Shown: one piece after another, positions 8,527 to 16,890 of the stretch
Position numbering within the stretch: position 1 is the stretch's first letter
Layout of the letters: each line of letters begins with the position of its first letter
Assembly (NCBI GenBank): GCA_963772335.1
Contig: CAVYXF010000015.1
Span: 62,001 to 126,000, forward strand
Reading direction: 5' to 3'
DNA length: 64,000 nucleotides
Origin: CAVYXF01 sp963772335
GTDB lineage: Bacteria > Pseudomonadota > Alphaproteobacteria > Rhizobiales > Rhodomicrobiaceae
Made by a program: the position numbers and the translations under genes
The notes under the pieces: model-generated
The model's database searches: none
Seen by the model: only the letters and a program-made list of their open reading frames with translations
Told to the model about the DNA's origin: nothing

Positions 8527-9661
8527 CTATCCTTTCGCCTGTTGTTCGCTGTCGCGGATAGCGCGCACCTCTTCGGTGATGTCGATGCCGACTGGACACC
8601 AGGTGATGCAGCGCCCGCACCCGACGCAACCTGATGAGCCGAACTGATCGTGCCAGGTCGAGAGCTTATGCGTCAGCCACTGCCGGTAGCGGGATTTGGT
8701 GCTCGGCCGCACGCTGCCACCGTGGATGTAGGAGAAGTCCATGGTGAAGCAGCTATCCCATCGGCGGCTGCGCGATGCCTCATCGCCCGTCAGGTCGCTC
8801 GCATCCTCGACGCTGGTGCAGAAGCAGGTCGGGCAAACCATGGTGCAATTTGCGCAGGACAGGCACCGCCCGGCGACATCGTCCCAGCGCGGATGCTCAA
8901 GATTGCGCATCAAGAGGGCCGGGACTTCGGCGGCGGGCATCTGGCGTCCCATCGAGGCGGCGGTGCGGGCGATGACCGCATCGGCGGCGGCAGAGATCGT
9001 CCTGTGTCGCGGCACGGAGCGGCAGCCCTTGAAGCAGATTGCGGCCGGCTTCGCTTCCCGCCTCCACGACAAAGCGGTGATTGCCATCGCCGACGATCTC
9101 CGTGAGCGCGATGTCGAAGCCGCTCTCCGCCTTCGGGCCAGTATTCATGGAGACGCAGAAGCAGGTATTGCCAGCCTTGGCGCAGTTCACCGCGACGATG
9201 AACGCGTTCTCGCGGCGGGCGCGATAATGCGGATCGACATAAGGGCCGCCAAGGAAAACCTTGTCCTGGATGGCGATAGCGCTCAGCTCGCAGGCGCGCA
9301 CGCCGATAAAAGCGAAGCGCTGGGGCGCCTCGGGCGGCGCGCTCACGCGAACGCTGTCGCCCTCGCGCCTGGCACTCCAGAGATTGAGATTAGGCGGATG
9401 CAGGAATTTCTTCCAGCTCTGCGGCCCGACCGCAAAACCAAAGAGCGCATCGTCCTCGCGCCGCTCCAGGCGATAGCGCCCGGCCTCCTGCTCGTCGGTC
9501 CAGCCTTGCGGCAGATCGGCCGGCGCTGCGATGTCATCGTAGACGATAGCACGATCCCGCACCGTCGGACCGATGACGCGATATCCTTCCTGCCGAAGGG
9601 CGTCGAACAGCGCACCCAGATCGGCGGCGGCGAGTGTGACTGTACCTTGAGACAGGTCCAT
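8527..9661 (-). pseudogene. hyhB: hydrogenase beta subunit, 4Fe-4S protein, apparent frameshift
   Basis: Two overlapping frames together make one beta subunit of about 377 residues. The first frame (from ATG 9661) covers the N-terminal part, with FAFIGVRACEL and cysteines in NTCFC; it runs off family sequence after QDDL. The second frame (to stop 8527) continues with AAADAVIAR and holds the ferredoxin clusters CLSCANCTMVCPTC and CVGCGRCITWCPVG. Removing one base at 8992 (an A on the plus strand, within CAGAG) joins them as QDDL-AAADAV. The break is thus one extra base: a real inactivating mutation, a sequencing error or, less likely, programmed shifting. Both halves are otherwise undamaged, which argues for a recent event or an error. 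Without it the gamma subunit would lose its link to the catalytic half. Confidence 0.85.
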
Positions 9662-9736
9662 CAGATCCGTGCGTAGCCTTTCTTCGCGCGATCACTGATG
9701 CGCGCCACCATCCTGCAGACATCCCGAGGCGGCACG

Positions 9737-9750
9737 ATGATCTGTGTCAA
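9737..9750 (-). promoter_or_regulatory. candidate FNR/FixK-type box upstream of hydrogenase operon
   Basis: Read on the minus strand the site is TTGACACAGATCAT, which differs by one base in each half from the FNR consensus TTGAT-N4-ATCAA and keeps the TTGA-N6-TCA core of alphaproteobacterial FixK/FnrN sites. It lies 76 bases before the hyhB start codon, a plausible distance for an activator at about -41. No convincing -10 hexamer follows, so this is a suggestion only. Oxygen-responsive control would make sense for this hydrogenase. Confidence 0.4.
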
Positions 9751-9865
9751 ACTTGCTCATCTCAGCTTTCCTGGCAAGTTGGAGCTTCGCAATACCCCCG
9801 CGATCCTATGGCTTGGCATCGCGCCGGTGTTCCCATGGCAATGCTGGAGCGAGGGGCGCCACCGT

Positions 9866-10936
9866 CTAGTCGAGCAGCGCCCGTGCCCCTTCCCACAGAT
9901 GCCGGACGATCTCTGCGGCTGGCTCCGCTCGTGCGAGCCCTGCGGACTGTCCCGCCCAGGCCTGCATCCGCTGCACATCGCCCTCCTTATGACTGGCGGC
10001 TCGCATGGCGGCGGTCAGTCCGCGCTGCACGGGGTAGGGCGCGGGGCGAGGCGCGTCCGGGCTGGTCGCGGCGCGGGCATAGGCGGTTGCCAGGCTGCGG
10101 CCTGCCCGTCCACTAAAGACGCGGCTGACCATGGTATCCTCCGGTGCCGCGTTTGCCAGTGCGTCGGCCCAGGCCGGATGGATTTTGGCTTCGGGCGATC
10201 GTAGGAAACCTGTGCCGATCTGAACCGCGCTTGCGCCGAGAGCGAGCGCAGCGGCGACACCGCGCGGATCGGCAATCCCGCCGGTTGCCACGACAGGGAC
10301 GCTGACGGCATCGACCATTGCCGGAAGCAATGCGAAGAGACCGACCTGCTGTCGCTCTGCCTCTCCCGCATCGAAAGCCCCGCGATGCCCGCCGGCCTCG
10401 GCCCCTTGCGCTATAAGCGCATCTGCGCCGGCCGCTTCCGCCGCCCGCGCCTCAGCGACTGTCGAAACGGTGGCAAACCAGCTGATCCCCTTCGCCTTCA
10501 GCCTGTCCACGAAGGCAGGCGGAAACAGGCCCATGGTCGAGGATACGATCGCAGGCCCGGCTTCGAGCATGGCCTCGCATTGGGCCGCAAAATCGGGCGG
10601 CGCCGCATCGCCGGCTTCGGCAGGAACGGCCGGTCCCCAGCCTTCGAGAAAGGTCCTGACCTTCGCCTCGTGAACAGGATTGCGCTCCGGCGCAGGGTCT
10701 GGGATCCAGATATTGAGCTGAAACGCGCCGTTGCTGTTCGCGCGCACCTCGCCCGCCCAGGCGGCGATTTCGCTTGGCTGCATCAACAGCACGCCGCAAG
10801 CGCCGAGACCGCCGGCATTGGCAACCGCGATCGACAAGGACGGCGCGCTCGCTCCCGCCATCGGGGCGAGCAGGATGGGAACACGTAAGGCGAAACGCGA
10901 GCAGAACGCCTCCGCCCGGGCGATGATTGCAGACAT
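9866..10936 (-). CDS. nitronate monooxygenase family FMN enzyme
   Basis: 356 residues, a TIM barrel of the 2-nitropropane dioxygenase/NMO family that oxidises alkyl nitronates, for example propionate 3-nitronate, with FMN. The N-terminal strand PILLAPMAGAS, the AGGHRG turn and the phosphate-binding strand VPVVATGGIADPRG followed by GASAVQIGT are characteristic. ATG 10936 has a strong AGGAGG ribosome site; in-frame codons further upstream add a basic tail foreign to the family. It stands alone on the minus strand, about 200 bases from the hydrogenase operon, with which it has no clear functional tie. Substrate is not decidable from sequence. Confidence 0.88.
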   Translation of the reverse strand: MSAIIARAEAFCSRFALRVPILLAPMAGASAPSLSIAVANAGGLGACGVLLMQPSEIAAWAGEVRANSNGAFQLNIWIPDPAPERNPVHEAKVRTFLEGWGPAVPAEAGDAAPPDFAAQCEAMLEAGPAIVSSTMGLFPPAFVDRLKAKGISWFATVSTVAEARAAEAAGADALIAQGAEAGGHRGAFDAGEAERQQVGLFALLPAMVDAVSVPVVATGGIADPRGVAAALALGASAVQIGTGFLRSPEAKIHPAWADALANAAPEDTMVSRVFSGRAGRSLATAYARAATSPDAPRPAPYPVQRGLTAAMRAASHKEGDVQRMQAWAGQSAGLARAEPAAEIVRHLWEGARALLD

Positions 10937-11080
10937 TGCTGGACCTCCTCTCGCCGATCGGCGCGTTGACGAGGCTTGCGAGCGTCTCGCAATTTGTCGG
11001 GGCAATCAAGCCTAGCGGTGGAGCCCGAAACGACCGCGCGCTCCGCGCATCGTCGGGCCTAGGTCCGTCACCCCAGCGGA

Positions 11081-12268
11081 TCAGCACTTCAGCACTTTAA
11101 ACTCCACGCGGCGGTCGAGCGCGTCGCTCGCATCATTCTTGCCGGTGCCGATGAGAGGTTCCCGCGAGCCGACGCCGTTGGCGATTAGTTTGCCGGTCAA
11201 CCGCCGATCGGCCTGCTCGAGGATTGTCTTGATCGTCTGTGCGCGCAGCACGGAAAGCCGTTCGTTCAGCAGCACTGAATCTGTCGCCTCGCTATGTCCG
11301 ACGATCTGCAGGCAAGTATTGCTCTCGGCTGCGTGAGAGGCGATTTGCTGGAGCCAGACGGGATAGGGTGAGGAAACCTGCTCATCTTTAAAGAATTGCG
11401 TGGAGCCCGGCTGGAACAGAAATCTCACGGCAAGCCGGCTGTTCTTGAGGCCATAGCTCACAAGATCGCCGAAGGAGAGCGCTGCGTCGTCGCGCCGGCC
11501 GAGCTTCCAATTAGACAGATAGACGCCGTTGCGGACACGCAGCTGATCGCCGCCCGGCAGGCGACTTGCGGTCCGATAGAAGGCGAGTGCCTCTCTGTAC
11601 CGCTTATTGTCGTACTCGGTAATGCCGTCGCTGATCAAGGTGGCTGTACCGATCCTTTCGATATAGAGCGGGTTGATCGGATCGCCGGCCTTGGTGCCCT
11701 GGCAGGTTTTGATGTAGGCGATCGTCGCCTCATCATCCGCCCAGATCGGATTGTCAGTGAAGGAGGGCGTCGGCGTGACGTCGATGCCCTGCGGCAAAGC
11801 CTTAGCAAAGCCTTTCGAGATGATGGTCTTGGAGCGCAGGTCGGCAAGCGCCAGACAGATCCTGTAGACATCGGGAGCGGCGTTCGCCTCACCCGCATTG
11901 TTGATGGCGGTCAAGGTGCCGACCAGCACCACGGGCGAGCGCTCGATCACCTCGGTGGTGAAGGGCTGCACCTTGAAGCGCGGATAGGACTTCTCCGCAA
12001 GCTGGGTCAGGCGCTGCTCCATGAGATGCGACGCCACCGATTGAGCGCCGCTGACACCATCGATCAGCGGATCGATCACCAGCTCGACCGGGCTATCACC
12101 GGAAGGAAGCTGGGCTTGCGAGAACAGCCCGTTCGCAGCATTCAGCAGGGCCGTGTCAAAAGGCGCAGGGGGCGCCGCGGGTGTCTGCGCTTGCGAATAA
12201 AAGGCGGAAAACAAAGCAAACGCTGCAAGGGCGATGCTGCCCGAAATCAGTGTGGTGTACCGGCTCAT
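11081..12268 (-). CDS. OmpA-family C-terminal domain envelope protein
   Basis: 395 residues. Signal peptide 1-27 (hydrophobic 8-25, cut near SQAQ), a middle region of about 250 residues with no family I recognise, and a C-terminal OmpA-like peptidoglycan-binding domain (about 290-395) containing VGHSEATDSVLLNERLSVLR and RRVEFKVL. The middle part has a TPR-like helix pair (about 220-270: YDNKRYREALAFYRTAS). ATG 12268 has a GGAG site; upstream codons in frame lack one. It probably anchors to peptidoglycan from the periplasm or outer membrane. It diverges from the DUF4399 operon across 477 bases, so shared control is possible but unproven. Confidence 0.8.
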   Translation of the reverse strand: MSRYTTLISGSIALAAFALFSAFYSQAQTPAAPPAPFDTALLNAANGLFSQAQLPSGDSPVELVIDPLIDGVSGAQSVASHLMEQRLTQLAEKSYPRFKVQPFTTEVIERSPVVLVGTLTAINNAGEANAAPDVYRICLALADLRSKTIISKGFAKALPQGIDVTPTPSFTDNPIWADDEATIAYIKTCQGTKAGDPINPLYIERIGTATLISDGITEYDNKRYREALAFYRTASRLPGGDQLRVRNGVYLSNWKLGRRDDAALSFGDLVSYGLKNSRLAVRFLFQPGSTQFFKDEQVSSPYPVWLQQIASHAAESNTCLQIVGHSEATDSVLLNERLSVLRAQTIKTILEQADRRLTGKLIANGVGSREPLIGTGKNDASDALDRRVEFKVLKC

Positions 12269-12745
12269 CCATACACTCCGTGCCTTGCCGAATATCATAC
12301 CTGATGAATACTGCGCGCGGCGGAATTGGCTGCGCACTCAGCTTAGACCCAATCTGAAAACTCCGAAATCCTCGTCCCCGCCTCCAAGCCCGAACCTGGC
12401 AATAATGTCACCTACCCCGGACCGGAGTCGCGGCATTTCTGGGACGCTGGCGGCCAGCCAAAGGTTCATGCATCGCGCTATTTTTGGCAAACCGAATGCA
12501 TCGCCCGCTTGCAACCTGACACCTACCTATCCAGAGGTAGAAATAGTGTGCTTCATTATCACAAGCCGCTATACTACTATCCGCAGAAAAACATGTGCTA
12601 TGATAGTCACTTGATTTTGATGCAATAATAGTGCGTCTTTGTCATACAAAAACGTCGGCCTGCCGCTGCTCTACGTCGTCGAATTTGAGGCTGTGGCGCA
12701 CCCGCGCATATAGCCGTAGCGTCTTCCGTATAAGTGGTGGAAACT
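12269..12745. other. 477-base AT-richer divergent intergenic region
   Basis: Separates the OmpA-type gene from the DUF4399 operon. Bases 12530-12660 are clearly richer in A+T than the flanks and probably hold the operon promoter. A TGTG-N9-CACA inverted pair lies at about 12546-12562, reminiscent of but not matching a Crp site (the spacing is one base too long). The small open frames here show no protein signature. No tRNA or small RNA could be recognised. Confidence 0.4.
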
Positions 12746-14389
12746 ATGGTTCACTTCAGAATTGGCATTCAGCTTACAGCTTTAATACTGATCTTCGCCT
12801 TACTGCCGGCGAGTGTAAGAGCGGACGAACGCATGCCTGCCCCCAAAGGGGCAAAGGTGTTCTTCGTCGACCTTAAAGATGGCCAGACGATTCCGGCTAA
12901 ATCGACCATACGCTTCGGCATTACCGGAATGGAGCTGTCGCCCGCCGGTTCAGATCAGCCCAATTCCGGTCATCATCATCTTCTGATCGATGTCGGGCTG
13001 CCGCCGCTGGATCAGCCCATCCCGAGCGACTTCAATCACTTGCATTTCGGCAAGGGCCAGAGCGAGGTGGAGCTGTCGCTCACCCCAGGTGATCACACAT
13101 TGCAGCTTCTCCTCGGCGACTACAATCATGTCCCCCATGATCCGCCGGTCGTATCGGAAGTCATCCACGTTCATGTCGTCGCGGCGACACGGCAGGACAC
13201 GCGCACGCCTTCGCCGCGAGGCGCGCAGGTTTTCTTCGTCGACCTCAAGAATGGCGAAACGATCCCGACCAAGTCGACGATACGATTCGGCCTTACCGGA
13301 ATGGAGCTGTCGCCCGCCGGCTCAGACAAACCCAATGCGGGCCATCATCATCTGCTGATCGACACGGGGCTGCCGCCGCTGGACCAGCCGATTCCGAACG
13401 ACTTCAACCATTTGCATTTCGGCAAGGGCCAGAGCGAGGCGGAGGTGACGCTGACGCCGGGCGATCACACACTTCAGCTGCTGCTCGGCGATCACAATCA
13501 TGTCCCCCACGACCCGCCCGTCATGTCGCAGGTCATTCACGTCTATGTCGATCCGGCAATGGGGCAGAGCACCCGTGCCCCGGCCCCCAGCGATGCGAAG
13601 GTGTTTTTCGTGGATCTGCCCGACGGCGCGCACCTTCCCGTCAAGTCCACCATTAAATTTGGACTCTCCGGCATGGAAGTCGTTCCGGCGGGAACGGACA
13701 AACCCAATACCGGCCATCATCACCTGCTGATCGATACCCCGCTCCCGCCTTTCGATCAGGAGATCCCCAGTGATCCCAATCACCTGCATTTCGGGCGCGG
13801 CCAGACCAGCGCGGAAATCACGCTGACGCCGGGGGAGCACACCCTGCAGCTGCTCCTCGGCGATGCTCAACATGTACCCCATGATCCACCGGTCATGTCC
13901 GATGTCGTGCATGTCGTTGTTTCGGAGGGCTTGCCCGCAGGCGCCGTGCAGTTCGCGGCGACGCCTCCGGGCCGTCAGCCGTCTCCGCCCGATGCTGCGG
14001 TGTACTTCGTCTATCCGCATAATGGCGACCGGATCTATCCCCGCTCGACGATCCGTTTCGGCCTGCGCAATATGGGCGTTGCGCCGGCCGGCGTAAGCAA
14101 GCCCAATACTGGCCATCACCACCTCGTCGTCGACGCCGACACCCCGCCGCTCGATCAGGAGATCCCCAGCGATCCCAATCACCTGCACTTCGGCGCCGGG
14201 CAGACGGAGGTGAAGCTCACCCTCTCGCCCGGAGAGCACACGCTTCAGCTGATTCTTGCCGATGAACAGCATGTGCCGCACGACCCGCCAGTCATATCGG
14301 ACAAAATTACCGTGACGGTCGGCTCTCCCAGGTCCCGGTCCGGAAGAAGAGGCGGGCGGGCGTACAAGTCACGTAGACGAGGCTATTGA
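12746..14389 (+). CDS. secreted protein of four tandem DUF4399 domains
   Basis: 547 residues: signal peptide (1-26, cut after VRA), then four DUF4399 repeats at about 32-144, 157-267, 281-392 and 413-525, and a strongly basic Arg/Gly/Ser tail (528-547). Every repeat keeps the same histidine-rich pattern: GHHHL, then NHLHFG about 20 residues on, EHT/DHTLQL and HVPHDPPV. Repeats 1-3 are of one subtype (GME); the fourth (NMGVAPAGV) resembles the single domain of the next gene. The histidine spacing suggests metal binding, which is inference; DUF4399 has no known function. ATG 12746 has a GGTGG purine run ahead. First gene of a three-gene operon; its stop overlaps the next start. Confidence 0.88.
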   Translation: MVHFRIGIQLTALILIFALLPASVRADERMPAPKGAKVFFVDLKDGQTIPAKSTIRFGITGMELSPAGSDQPNSGHHHLLIDVGLPPLDQPIPSDFNHLHFGKGQSEVELSLTPGDHTLQLLLGDYNHVPHDPPVVSEVIHVHVVAATRQDTRTPSPRGAQVFFVDLKNGETIPTKSTIRFGLTGMELSPAGSDKPNAGHHHLLIDTGLPPLDQPIPNDFNHLHFGKGQSEAEVTLTPGDHTLQLLLGDHNHVPHDPPVMSQVIHVYVDPAMGQSTRAPAPSDAKVFFVDLPDGAHLPVKSTIKFGLSGMEVVPAGTDKPNTGHHHLLIDTPLPPFDQEIPSDPNHLHFGRGQTSAEITLTPGEHTLQLLLGDAQHVPHDPPVMSDVVHVVVSEGLPAGAVQFAATPPGRQPSPPDAAVYFVYPHNGDRIYPRSTIRFGLRNMGVAPAGVSKPNTGHHHLVVDADTPPLDQEIPSDPNHLHFGAGQTEVKLTLSPGEHTLQLILADEQHVPHDPPVISDKITVTVGSPRSRSGRRGGRAYKSRRRGY

Positions 14390-14889
14390 TGTTGGGGGGT
14401 TTAAAGGTGATCGGACGGGCAGGAAAATTGCTGGCTGCCGGGGCGCTCATCATGGGCTGCAGTTCCATGGCAGCATTCGCGCAGCACGATCATCCCGGGC
14501 CTGATGTGGCAGCCGCAGCGCAGGCCGATCAGGGTCGCACCGCGGCGCCCGAGGGCGCGGTCGTCTACTTCCATTATCCGCTCGACGGGATTCGTGTTCC
14601 GCAGCGTTTCACGGTCAGGATTGGCCTGCGCAACATGGGCGTCGCGCCTGCGGGTGTCGTAAAGGCGAATACCGGGCATCACCACCTGCTGATCGACACG
14701 GACAACATCGATCCCAATCAGCCGATTCCCTCGGACTACAATCATGTCCACCTTGGCAACGGCCAGACCGAGGTGGTGGTTACGCTTCCGCCAGGCAAAC
14801 ATACGCTGCAACTGCTTATGGGTGATCACGCGCATTACCCACATGTTCCGCCGGTTATGTCCAAGAAGATTACCGTTTACGTTCGTTGA
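14389..14889 (+). CDS. single-domain DUF4399 exported protein
   Basis: 166 residues: an N-terminal export signal (about 8-30), then one DUF4399 domain (about 50-165) with GHHHLLIDT, NHVHLGNGQ, KHTLQLLMGDHAHYPHVPPV. The signal ends in IMGC-S, which could be a lipobox, or it could be cut at AFA-Q by signal peptidase I. ATG 14389 overlaps the TGA of the four-repeat gene (TGATG), so translation is coupled. The domain is closest in wording to the fourth repeat of its neighbour, pointing to local duplication. Function unknown. Confidence 0.85.
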   Translation: MLGGLKVIGRAGKLLAAGALIMGCSSMAAFAQHDHPGPDVAAAAQADQGRTAAPEGAVVYFHYPLDGIRVPQRFTVRIGLRNMGVAPAGVVKANTGHHHLLIDTDNIDPNQPIPSDYNHVHLGNGQTEVVVTLPPGKHTLQLLMGDHAHYPHVPPVMSKKITVYVR

Positions 14890-14908
14890 CGATGCATTGA
14901 GTGGTCCC

Positions 14909-16627
14909 ATGCTGCTGAAACTCTTGTGTTCCATGGCCTGGCTTGCGCTCGTTATGTCGACGAGTTGCGCCGATGCTCAGCAGGTGGCCCAGCCGCAGTC
15001 CACGTCGCGGGCAGCTCTGGTCATTGCCAATGGAACTTACAGCGAGGCACCCATCGAAGGTGTCGTTGACGGGGCTCGTCGGATTGCGCAGCTCTTGCAG
15101 CAAGGTGGCTTCAAACTCGTCTATGTACAGAACGCACAGCGTGACATCATGCAGCGCGGCCTCACCGCGTTTGGGCGCAATCTCCAGCGTGGCGGGATAG
15201 GCATCATCTATTACGCCGGCCATGCCGTGCAATATCAGGGCCGCAATTATCTGGTTGCGATCGATTCGAAAATCACTGGGCCCGACGACCTCCGGCGCGA
15301 AGCTATCGATCTGGACCTGCTGTTTGATCCTTTTCTTGTCGCGCGCACTCCGGGAAGCGTGATCATCCTGGACGCGAGCCGACCCAACCCGTGGCAGCAG
15401 CGGGTAGCGGGCGATCTTCGCGGCCTCGCCGCGCCTGAGACCGCGCAGGGTATCTCCGTCGTGTTCTCGGCCACACCGGGGCAGCTGGTGACCGATTCGC
15501 CCAAGGATCTCTTCGCTGCCCAGCTTCTCCAGGCGATGCAGACGCCTGGCCTCGGCTTCGACGCGGTCGTCAACCAGACCAGAGCGGCGGTGCTGCGCCT
15601 CAGCGGCAATACGCAATCGGTCTGGCAATCCGCCCCGCTTCCCGGCGACCTGGTTGTGCTTCCCGCAGCCGCGCCCGCCGCTCCAAGACCAGCCGATCCC
15701 GTCGAGGTCGGCTTTTGGGACACGATCAAGGACAGCAGCGCCGCCGCGGACTATCAAGCTTATCTGAGCGCCTATCCGCAGGGGCAGTTCGCCCAGATCG
15801 CGCGCGCCCGGCTCGCGCAGCTTCAGCCCGCCGCGACGAACAATGCGCCTGGCGAAACCGCCACGCCCTCACCGGCGCCCGGTGCGCAGGCGCAGGCGGG
15901 AGCGGCCGAACAGCCCACTGCCGGCCGCGAATGCCCGGTCTGTCCCGAGATGGTTCTGGTCCCGCCCGGCAAGCTTGCAATGGGCTCAACCGATGGTCTT
16001 CCGTTCGAGACCCCGGTTCATGAGGTCACGATCTCCAAGCCGTTTTACATCGGCAGGCGCGAGGTGACATTTGCCGAATGGGACGCCTGTCTTGCGGAGG
16101 GCGGTTGTCAGTTTCGCCCGAGCGATCGGGGGCTGGGGCGAGGCTTGAACCCTGTCGTCAATCTCGATTGGAATGACGCAAAGGTCTATCTCGCCTGGCT
16201 GTCGCGCAAGACAGGCGGGACCTACCGTCTGCCGACCGAAGCCGAATGGGAGTATGCCGCGCGCGCCGGTACCACAAGCGCCTATTACTGGGGTGATGCG
16301 GTCGAAAAAGATCATGCCAATTGCGTGGGGTGCACGGCCAACCCGGTCGGCAAGATCATGCCGACAGGCAGTTTTCCGCCCAATGCCTTCGGCCTCCTGG
16401 ACATGGCCGGCAATGCCGCGGAATGGGTCGAGGACTGCTGGGCCGACAATTACAAAAACGCGCCGAATGACGGCTCGGCCTATACCAAGCCGGACTGCCG
16501 CGAGCGGGTCTTGCGCGGCGGCGCGTTCAACAACGATCAGCGCTTCGCGCGCACAGCCGCCCGTTTCAAATATGATTTTGACGTGCGCTATTCGACAAAC
16601 GGCTTCCGCGTCGTGCGGGAAAGATAA
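14909..16627 (+). CDS. caspase-fold/SUMF1 exported protein with Ser at the catalytic Cys
   Basis: 572 residues: signal peptide (1-23), a peptidase C14 caspase-like domain (about 30-250), a linker with a short repeat-like helical stretch (DYQAYLSAYPQGQFAQIA) and a Pro/Ala tract, then a SUMF1/formylglycine-generating-enzyme-like domain (about 335-572). In the caspase fold His105 (YYAGH) is kept, but the catalytic cysteine of the usual LDACR motif is Ser157 (LDASR; codon AGC at 15377). The SUMF1 domain has the usual RLPTEAEWEYAAR and GNAAEWV motifs yet lacks the two active cysteines of true FGE near its end (RVLRGGAFN region). Both domains therefore look non-catalytic and may serve in binding. 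It starts 19 bases after the DUF4399 gene, in the same operon. Confidence 0.87.
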   Translation: MLLKLLCSMAWLALVMSTSCADAQQVAQPQSTSRAALVIANGTYSEAPIEGVVDGARRIAQLLQQGGFKLVYVQNAQRDIMQRGLTAFGRNLQRGGIGIIYYAGHAVQYQGRNYLVAIDSKITGPDDLRREAIDLDLLFDPFLVARTPGSVIILDASRPNPWQQRVAGDLRGLAAPETAQGISVVFSATPGQLVTDSPKDLFAAQLLQAMQTPGLGFDAVVNQTRAAVLRLSGNTQSVWQSAPLPGDLVVLPAAAPAAPRPADPVEVGFWDTIKDSSAAADYQAYLSAYPQGQFAQIARARLAQLQPAATNNAPGETATPSPAPGAQAQAGAAEQPTAGRECPVCPEMVLVPPGKLAMGSTDGLPFETPVHEVTISKPFYIGRREVTFAEWDACLAEGGCQFRPSDRGLGRGLNPVVNLDWNDAKVYLAWLSRKTGGTYRLPTEAEWEYAARAGTTSAYYWGDAVEKDHANCVGCTANPVGKIMPTGSFPPNAFGLLDMAGNAAEWVEDCWADNYKNAPNDGSAYTKPDCRERVLRGGAFNNDQRFARTAARFKYDFDVRYSTNGFRVVRER

Positions 16628-16698
16628 CGCTGGGTGCTTTGCGGGGAAAGCACTGAGCCGATCCCTCATCCTGGGCGAGGCGAGCGGCGGGACTAGTG

Positions 16699-16783
16699 CA
16701 TCGGACCGAAAAGTGTATGCACTTTTCGGATAATCCGATGTACCCAACAAAAGTTAGAGCGCAGCTCCGTGTTCAGCGCTCTA
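16699..16783. repeat. two-hairpin intergenic repeat element, copy 1
   Basis: Hairpin 1: CATCGGA+CCGAAAAGTG (16699-16715) pairs perfectly with CACTTTTCGG+TCCGATG (16720-16729 and 16734-16740), with an ATAA bulge. Hairpin 2: TAGAGCGC (16755-16762) and GCGCTCTA (16776-16783). The same two-hairpin plan recurs after hppA (56925-57048). It lies 70 bases after the caspase/SUMF1 stop and could also end that transcript. Confidence 0.85.
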
Positions 16784-16890
16784 GAATGTGGACGGCGCGG
16801 TCAATCACACGTGTGTGTCATGGGATCGGCCTATCCGAAACCATTCACATCCGGTAATATTGTCGCGGCCTCGCTGAGAGCTGGCACAAT

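Noticed and set aside
12546..12562. TGTG-N9-CACA site before the DUF4399 operon as a Crp site
   Set aside because: The spacing is one base longer than a Crp site and the inner bases do not match.
12746..14389. Regularly spaced DNA repeats of about 360-390 bases, considered as a CRISPR-like or satellite array
   Set aside because: They are in-frame protein repeats of one DUF4399 gene, far too long for CRISPR units.
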